DNA of 9,318 nucleotides from assembly GCA_947589635.1 (NCBI GenBank), contig CANQCC010000059.1, positions 1 through 9,318 on the forward strand. Direction: 5' to 3'. The notes beneath the pieces were generated by a model. It was not told the origin of the DNA. It did no database searches and worked only from the letters and a program-made list of their open reading frames with translations. Shown here piece by piece: positions 5,801-9,318 of this stretch; within the stretch, counting starts at the first letter, position 1, and each line of letters starts with the position of its first letter. A program made the translations under genes and the position numbers. The DNA is from an uncultured Clostridia bacterium (GTDB lineage Bacteria; Bacillota; Clostridia; Christensenellales; CAG-917).

Positions 5801-8800
5801 CAGGCTTTGGCAAAGACTCCGACCGCCGTGACCGACCCTGCGACCCGCGATTGGGTAGATTTTTACAACCTGCACAGCGACTGCTTCGAGGCGGAAGTGT
5901 TGGAGTCCGTCACGTTGCGCCCGGGCAGGATAAACGGCACTCTTATCGACGCCGTAAAGCAGAATAACGATTGGGTGACCTCCGCGCTCAACGCATTCAA
6001 ATACAAGTATGTTGACGGCGACAAGGCCGACCTTAAGGGGAATCTGGAAAACGCGCTTGCGATAGTCAACAACAGCGGCGCGTCGGTGATATATGACGAC
6101 CTCGATCCGCAATTTGTCAAATTCGAGCAGATAACAAGCGACGGAAAGTATAAAAATCTGTATGTGGACGAGGGCAGCGCGGTAAGCAGATTCGTCATGC
6201 ACTATACCTACAACGGAGACGGTAAAGTCTTCCCAAGCGAACCGGACGACGAAGATCTTGTCGTGATAAGAGTGGTCAGGGCGCCGAAAATCTCTCTTAA
6301 CGTGTGCGAGACGTATCCCGAACTTGCGGCCGGCAACAGATATGAATATGGCAACTACATCAGCGGCATGAATTTGTCGATAAAGGGGCTTGAAGGCAAC
6401 GATAAGACCAATAACAACCCGAGGCGCCCCGTGTACTTTACGTCGTATGATAAGGACGACATGAAGATCACCGTTTCCTGGTCCGACGGCGGCTTTTCGT
6501 CCACGATCACGCTTGATCAGTCGGCGCTTGACGACTTCGAGGTGAGCAACGGCATTCAGGCCACGGCTACGCTCACCGTAGACTTCTACGGCATTGGCCA
6601 GTATGTGTTCAACTATACCTACAGCGCGCGCAAGGCGAAGTACAATCAAGTGATACAAAGGCAGGCGGTATCTCTGCCCCTCAACGACACGGGGTGGAAT
6701 TCGCTTGGCGCATTCTCGCTGTATGTAATGGGCGAGGACGGCAAATATACGCAATTTGCGATCAACAGCACGCATTTCAGCCTTGCGGCCGGTCAGGAGA
6801 TAACCACCACCGAGCTTGGGCAGCACACCGCCACGCTCAACTTCAGGGACGAGAACGCGCTCGGCGTGCCCACCGTGGACCTTGTGTACACCGTGGTGCT
6901 CGAGGCGGACGTCAGTCAATTTGAATTTGAGACGAACAACAACGCGAGCGGAGACTACGCCGGCAGGGCGACGGTCATTCGCTACAGAGGGACGGACGCA
7001 ATCACCGTCATAGTCCCCGAAGAATATGTCACACGAGACGGAAAGAAATATCAAGTCGTCGCGATAGGCGGGATATCCAACAGTACGGGCAATTTCAACA
7101 GCGTGTTCGGCGATTGCAAGCAGCTTAAGACGGTGTACCTGCCGTCAACTATAAGCCTTATCGGCGTGGGCGCGTTTGCGGGCTGCACAAGCCTCGAGCA
7201 TGTGTATACCGCTACCAAGTCGTCCACGGACGGCGCTCAACTTAAAGCGTCCAACTTTGACACCGTAGGCGCCGCCACCGTGGTCAGAAGAGGCGGCGAG
7301 GACATCGCTCTGCAGCGCGTCACGGTCAATAATCTTGACGGCATAAGCTACGAGACCGTCGGCACGGACGAAGAGGGCAATGCGACGACATACGGCCTTG
7401 CCATCCTCGGCGAATACGATTTGGGAACAAAGGACAGCAGGCAAAGAAGGATAGTTTATTCCGTAGTGGGCTTAAGCGAAAACTTCAAGCTGCCCCAGTG
7501 GGACAAGAGTATCCCGCTGTATGTGTACCTGCCCGACACCATATACACAAGCGTTGCGCTTAAGGACTTCGAAGGGAATGCCGTCGGTAACGAAGTTAAT
7601 CTGTTCTACTATGCCAACGACGGCGTGCGCTATGCGGTCGAAAACCACCTGAGCAACTCGCTGGCCCACATAGGCGCGCAAGCGTTTATCGACTGCGTAA
7701 GCCTTGATTTCGACGAGGAAAGCTTCGCGCATTCGCCGGGTCTCTCGTTTATTCAGGTCAAAGCGTTTGAAAACTCCGGCGTGACGCTGTTGGACTTCAC
7801 AAATAACACCAAACTTACGGAAGTCAGCAACGAGGCGTTCAAAAACTGCTCCTTCTTGAGAGAGGTCAGACTGCCGGATGTCGTAACAGATAGAGAAAAA
7901 AATATCGTGTTTGCGGACGATCTCTTCAGCGGCTGCAAACTGCTTGAAAAAATGGACTTCGACGGCGTGGGCACCATCGGCGAGCGCGCCTTCAACGGCT
8001 GCAGCACTTTGACGGAAGTCACGCTTACGGAAGATGTGGAAACTGTGGGTGCAAACGCGTTCGGCTCCTGCCCGGCGCTTGTCATAAGGTGCACGTTTGC
8101 AAATGCAACAGCATTGCCCGTAGGGTGGGATACCAACTGGAACAGCGGCAATTGCCCGGTCGTGTACGATTGCAATAACAACGACGTTGCGGAAAATGGC
8201 GTGACCTACTTTGTAAACACCGAGGGCGAGTCCGAGCTTAGATATATGCTTGAGGAAATCGACGACAAGAAGGTTGCTACAGTCATTTTGCAGAAGTACG
8301 GGATCGACGAAAACGTCATCGTGCCCGGCACGGTCACCTTCAAAGGGCAGACCTATTATGTAACGACCATCGCAAGCGGCGCCTTCAGCGGCAACGAGCG
8401 CTTAAAGACCATAAAAGTCAGCTCCTATCTGACGACGATAGAAAGCAAAGCGTTTGAAAATTGCGTCTCGCTTGAGGAATTCGGCTTCTCGGACGGCGAA
8501 AACGGCTTGACCGGCGTGGATCTGGAATCGTTTAACGGCTGCGCCAAACTTGCAAACGCGCCCGGCGTGCCAAGCTCCTTCACCAAGGACTTCTTCACCT
8601 ACGAGATCAACAGAGTTGACTCCACCGTGAAAATAACGGCCTACAGCAATACCGAAATTGAGGGGCAAGCGCTCACCATCGGCGAAACGGTCGAGTATGC
8701 GCACATTACCTACAAAATAACCGGGATCGGCGCGGAGGCCTTCAACAAGGCGACTATGGCAAGCGTGAAGATAGGCAGCAACGTCACGTCCATCGAAAGA

Positions 8801-8992
8801 AAGGCGTTTGCGGAATGCGCCAACCTTACCGCCGTCACGGGCTGTGAAGGACTTGAGACGATTGGCGAGTTGGCGTTTGCGGATTGCGCGCTGCTCAGCA
8901 GCTTTGTGACATGCCCGAAGATCGTTACCGTCGACGAAAGCGCATTTGACGGATGCGACGCGCTCAGCAGTCATCCGGTCTCAAAGTCGTAA
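2876..8992 (+). CDS. Giant surface lipoprotein with InlB-like and BspA-type leucine-rich repeats, 2038 aa
   Basis: The N-terminus (MRKKISVILAMILG) is a signal peptide ending in the lipobox-like FVAC, with Cys24 as the predicted lipid-modified residue, so the protein should be exported and anchored to the outer face of the membrane. A short Pro/Ser/Thr/Asp linker follows (about 28-53). Residues 55-170 look like a beta-rich domain. Three InlB/Listeria-Bacteroides-like modules follow, ending in FTPVW (Trp244), LYAKW (Trp348) and LYVGW (Trp491); the middle one is the clearest. Leucine-rich repeats of BspA type (LRR_5), with the recurring I-x-x-x-A-F-x-x-C/N-x-x-L pattern, fill about 556-930, 1376-1741 and 1813-2038. 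New blocks open with caps such as VIVPEEYVTRDGKKYQV. Residues 930-1375 are not leucine-rich, probably beta-sandwich, and were not recognised. No LPXTG or S-layer domain is present at the C-terminus, which ends just after a repeat. Such proteins typically bind host or microbial surface ligands; the ligand here is unknown. The gene is monocistronic between its own promoter and terminator. Confidence 0.88.
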   Translation: MRKKISVILAMILGIVMLCSFVACNAQRNVTEPPNSLTPSGPSDDTPTDADCYLRFTMPKHANSVFKKIYIDEFDITDVEYSIVYMDDDGAVLSEVPMGQLTLDMVAEEDRPLLTTVGDHIINVTAKDKEDNSIEGSFTLRLKDRNVSVSVINAKFRLEQGTAAYFGSRQQISGVDYATVDVDEGMTFASWEEFSTAFLLTRAGFSYAGVSFTSGGQSKSLLEDGTGFPFTISDKAGYTFTPVWNANVITVHFDLNLGNKHAALPPDTAMPTAPANQSVTRNSGAIRRPDTNEFNIFTNLYFSGWYTAKYDEGSSSPQLEADGSVVLDRMWNFNQTVSNSDIYLYAKWVEHDYSYTIYPMGGNFSGNIQPAKDAGGDAITLENAASKGYTVVNCVTRFDLASGQLNRIIFDGLKYGMQFDKYVAEVQVTSSGDKKVLKVIDLLKADTLNSYLVKGGEYLTVSGVFEDFQCLKPLSGGNASVLQDAALYVGWKLNLADMTDKELENDDETTVKDFSDNDLKKVSAYFTELLFKDSITLKADGTLRLEKACDDAVNKLFLPAEMYYNGVKTPISEIADRAFINKKALTYVDLSRAIYLTRIGAQAFAYSGSLEEIKQPQDAKSSLEVIGDNAFANTAYEARYTQYTDGLQFIILNDIIYKYCGDPATAEIDLTKDPFYQVEDFEHWTTGEAHGRVLDETLVESFNKRLKGATKIMSNALTNATSLKTLRLHANIEDIEANAFKGLDDFENLVIPAGSKLDNISEFAFNGCEKFLSSEGKNYNAEVNAIMIGNVYYRYLGKDATSVRIPAKNGDFPIKYIAASAMLGCDKVAEVVCESTDIEFVGADAFLNTQYLQNASDRPFVCINGIMTEFYGPGVINAAVMPDSVEAIADSAFNTFASVLSTVIIGKNVKSIGKYAFEGAHQLRSVSLTSITVNTDDDKKLDNAPRIDNTTFATATGEFMEDLRFYMQAGALEKLQALAKTPTAVTDPATRDWVDFYNLHSDCFEAEVLESVTLRPGRINGTLIDAVKQNNDWVTSALNAFKYKYVDGDKADLKGNLENALAIVNNSGASVIYDDLDPQFVKFEQITSDGKYKNLYVDEGSAVSRFVMHYTYNGDGKVFPSEPDDEDLVVIRVVRAPKISLNVCETYPELAAGNRYEYGNYISGMNLSIKGLEGNDKTNNNPRRPVYFTSYDKDDMKITVSWSDGGFSSTITLDQSALDDFEVSNGIQATATLTVDFYGIGQYVFNYTYSARKAKYNQVIQRQAVSLPLNDTGWNSLGAFSLYVMGEDGKYTQFAINSTHFSLAAGQEITTTELGQHTATLNFRDENALGVPTVDLVYTVVLEADVSQFEFETNNNASGDYAGRATVIRYRGTDAITVIVPEEYVTRDGKKYQVVAIGGISNSTGNFNSVFGDCKQLKTVYLPSTISLIGVGAFAGCTSLEHVYTATKSSTDGAQLKASNFDTVGAATVVRRGGEDIALQRVTVNNLDGISYETVGTDEEGNATTYGLAILGEYDLGTKDSRQRRIVYSVVGLSENFKLPQWDKSIPLYVYLPDTIYTSVALKDFEGNAVGNEVNLFYYANDGVRYAVENHLSNSLAHIGAQAFIDCVSLDFDEESFAHSPGLSFIQVKAFENSGVTLLDFTNNTKLTEVSNEAFKNCSFLREVRLPDVVTDREKNIVFADDLFSGCKLLEKMDFDGVGTIGERAFNGCSTLTEVTLTEDVETVGANAFGSCPALVIRCTFANATALPVGWDTNWNSGNCPVVYDCNNNDVAENGVTYFVNTEGESELRYMLEEIDDKKVATVILQKYGIDENVIVPGTVTFKGQTYYVTTIASGAFSGNERLKTIKVSSYLTTIESKAFENCVSLEEFGFSDGENGLTGVDLESFNGCAKLANAPGVPSSFTKDFFTYEINRVDSTVKITAYSNTEIEGQALTIGETVEYAHITYKITGIGAEAFNKATMASVKIGSNVTSIERKAFAECANLTAVTGCEGLETIGELAFADCALLSSFVTCPKIVTVDESAFDGCDALSSHPVSKS

Positions 8993-9112
8993 TGGCGCCC
9001 ATAAAAGCGCAGGGGAAATTGTCATAAGCATAAGGACTCTCGCTTAATGCGTCGATACAATACTAAAGGCTTAATGGCGTTTGCTTAAAGCGCGCAGACA
9101 AATTGTAAAATG
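8993..9112 (+). other. 3' trailer of the lipoprotein gene with imperfect direct repeats
   Basis: No reading frame of note is present. The word GCTTAATGCGT (9042-9052) recurs as GCTTAATGGCGT (9069-9080) and more loosely as GCTTAAAGCG (9083-9092), with starts 27 and 14 bases apart. The function is unknown and the similarity may be chance. Confidence 0.4.
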
Positions 9113-9142
9113 AAAAAATGCAGGCGATCGCCTGCATTTTTT
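9113..9142 (+). terminator. Bidirectional intrinsic terminator, perfect 30-base palindrome
   Basis: An A6 tract, TGCAGGC, GATC, GCCTGCA and a T6 tract form a 13-bp stem around a GATC loop with no mismatch. It lies 121 bases after the lipoprotein stop. The symmetry means it would also stop a transcript arriving on the minus strand from beyond the right edge of the window. Confidence 0.93.
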
Positions 9143-9318
9143 GATTCGATCTGATATCCGTTTTTTGGCGGGCGCAGTTCGTTTCCGCAAGGTCGGAGTT
9201 TGCCCTCGCAAGGCATGCAAACTTCAACAAGCTATCAATATATCATCCAATCGCTGCAAGTTATCGCCTGCGCGGGCAGATTTTAAGGCGGATCAGAGGA
9301 AGGGTCCAAGCGCCTCGT
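9143..9318. other. Right-edge region without a supportable gene
   Basis: All three minus-strand frames entering from the right edge meet a stop within 20 codons, so at most the last few codons of a convergent gene could lie here. The plus strand has only a 23-codon frame at 9215-9286 without a ribosome binding site. A 7-bp inverted repeat, AGTTTGC (9197-9203) with GCAAACT (9217-9223), has no T-tract. No tRNA or other RNA gene was recognised. Confidence 0.5.

Noticed and set aside
5441..7054. 537-codon open frame on the minus strand inside the lipoprotein gene
   Set aside because: It is antisense to a well-supported coding region, its translation is rich in Arg, Val and His without a recognisable domain, and it is best explained by codon bias of the sense gene.
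9215..9286. 23-codon plus-strand frame near the right edge
   Set aside because: It has no ribosome binding site and no recognisable product, and frames of this length are expected by chance.

Overview
The window reads as a chromosomal segment of an endospore-forming, probably gut-associated member of the Clostridia (inference). The evidence is a complete pair of genes for the two subunits of dipicolinate synthase, strong GGAGGTGA ribosome binding sites, TGA used as a stop codon, and a very large lipoprotein built from BspA-type leucine-rich repeats and InlB/Listeria-Bacteroides-type repeats. This combination is common in uncultured Firmicutes of animal guts. No insertion sequence, phage gene, tRNA, rRNA or CRISPR array was found.

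Layout. Positions 1-136 hold no gene but carry three consecutive hairpins, just past the end of a minus-strand operon. Positions 137-1419 are that operon: dpaA (1419 to 703) then dpaB (706 to 137), overlapping by ATGA. Together they make the enzyme that oxidises dihydrodipicolinate to dipicolinic acid in the mother cell. A 134-base divergent intergenic region (1420-1553) carries a CATANNNTA box facing each way, similar to the -10 element of the mother-cell sigma factors. Both boxes sit awkwardly close to the start codons. Positions 1554-2573 on the plus strand encode a P-loop ATPase that looks like two copies of one kinase-like domain. The second copy has lost its Walker A motif. An intrinsic terminator follows at 2676-2704.

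The right two thirds of the window is one transcription unit. A consensus-like housekeeping promoter (TTGACA, 15 bases, TATAAT) lies at 2735-2761. It is followed by a roughly 105-base leader full of GC-rich self-complementary modules, then a 2038-residue lipoprotein gene (2876-8992). A perfect 30-base palindromic terminator stands at 9113-9142. The last 176 bases contain no supportable gene.

How the parts fit: dpaA and dpaB work together in late sporulation. The divergent ATPase may share their regulation, but this rests only on arrangement and on the weak promoter boxes. The lipoprotein is a separate unit, presumably displayed on the vegetative cell surface through an N-terminal lipid anchor. 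No clearly new multi-gene system is visible. The points most worth a second look are the half-dead twin P-loop protein beside dpaAB, the structured leader of the lipoprotein gene, the three-hairpin cluster at the left edge, and the unrecognised 445-residue centre of the lipoprotein.
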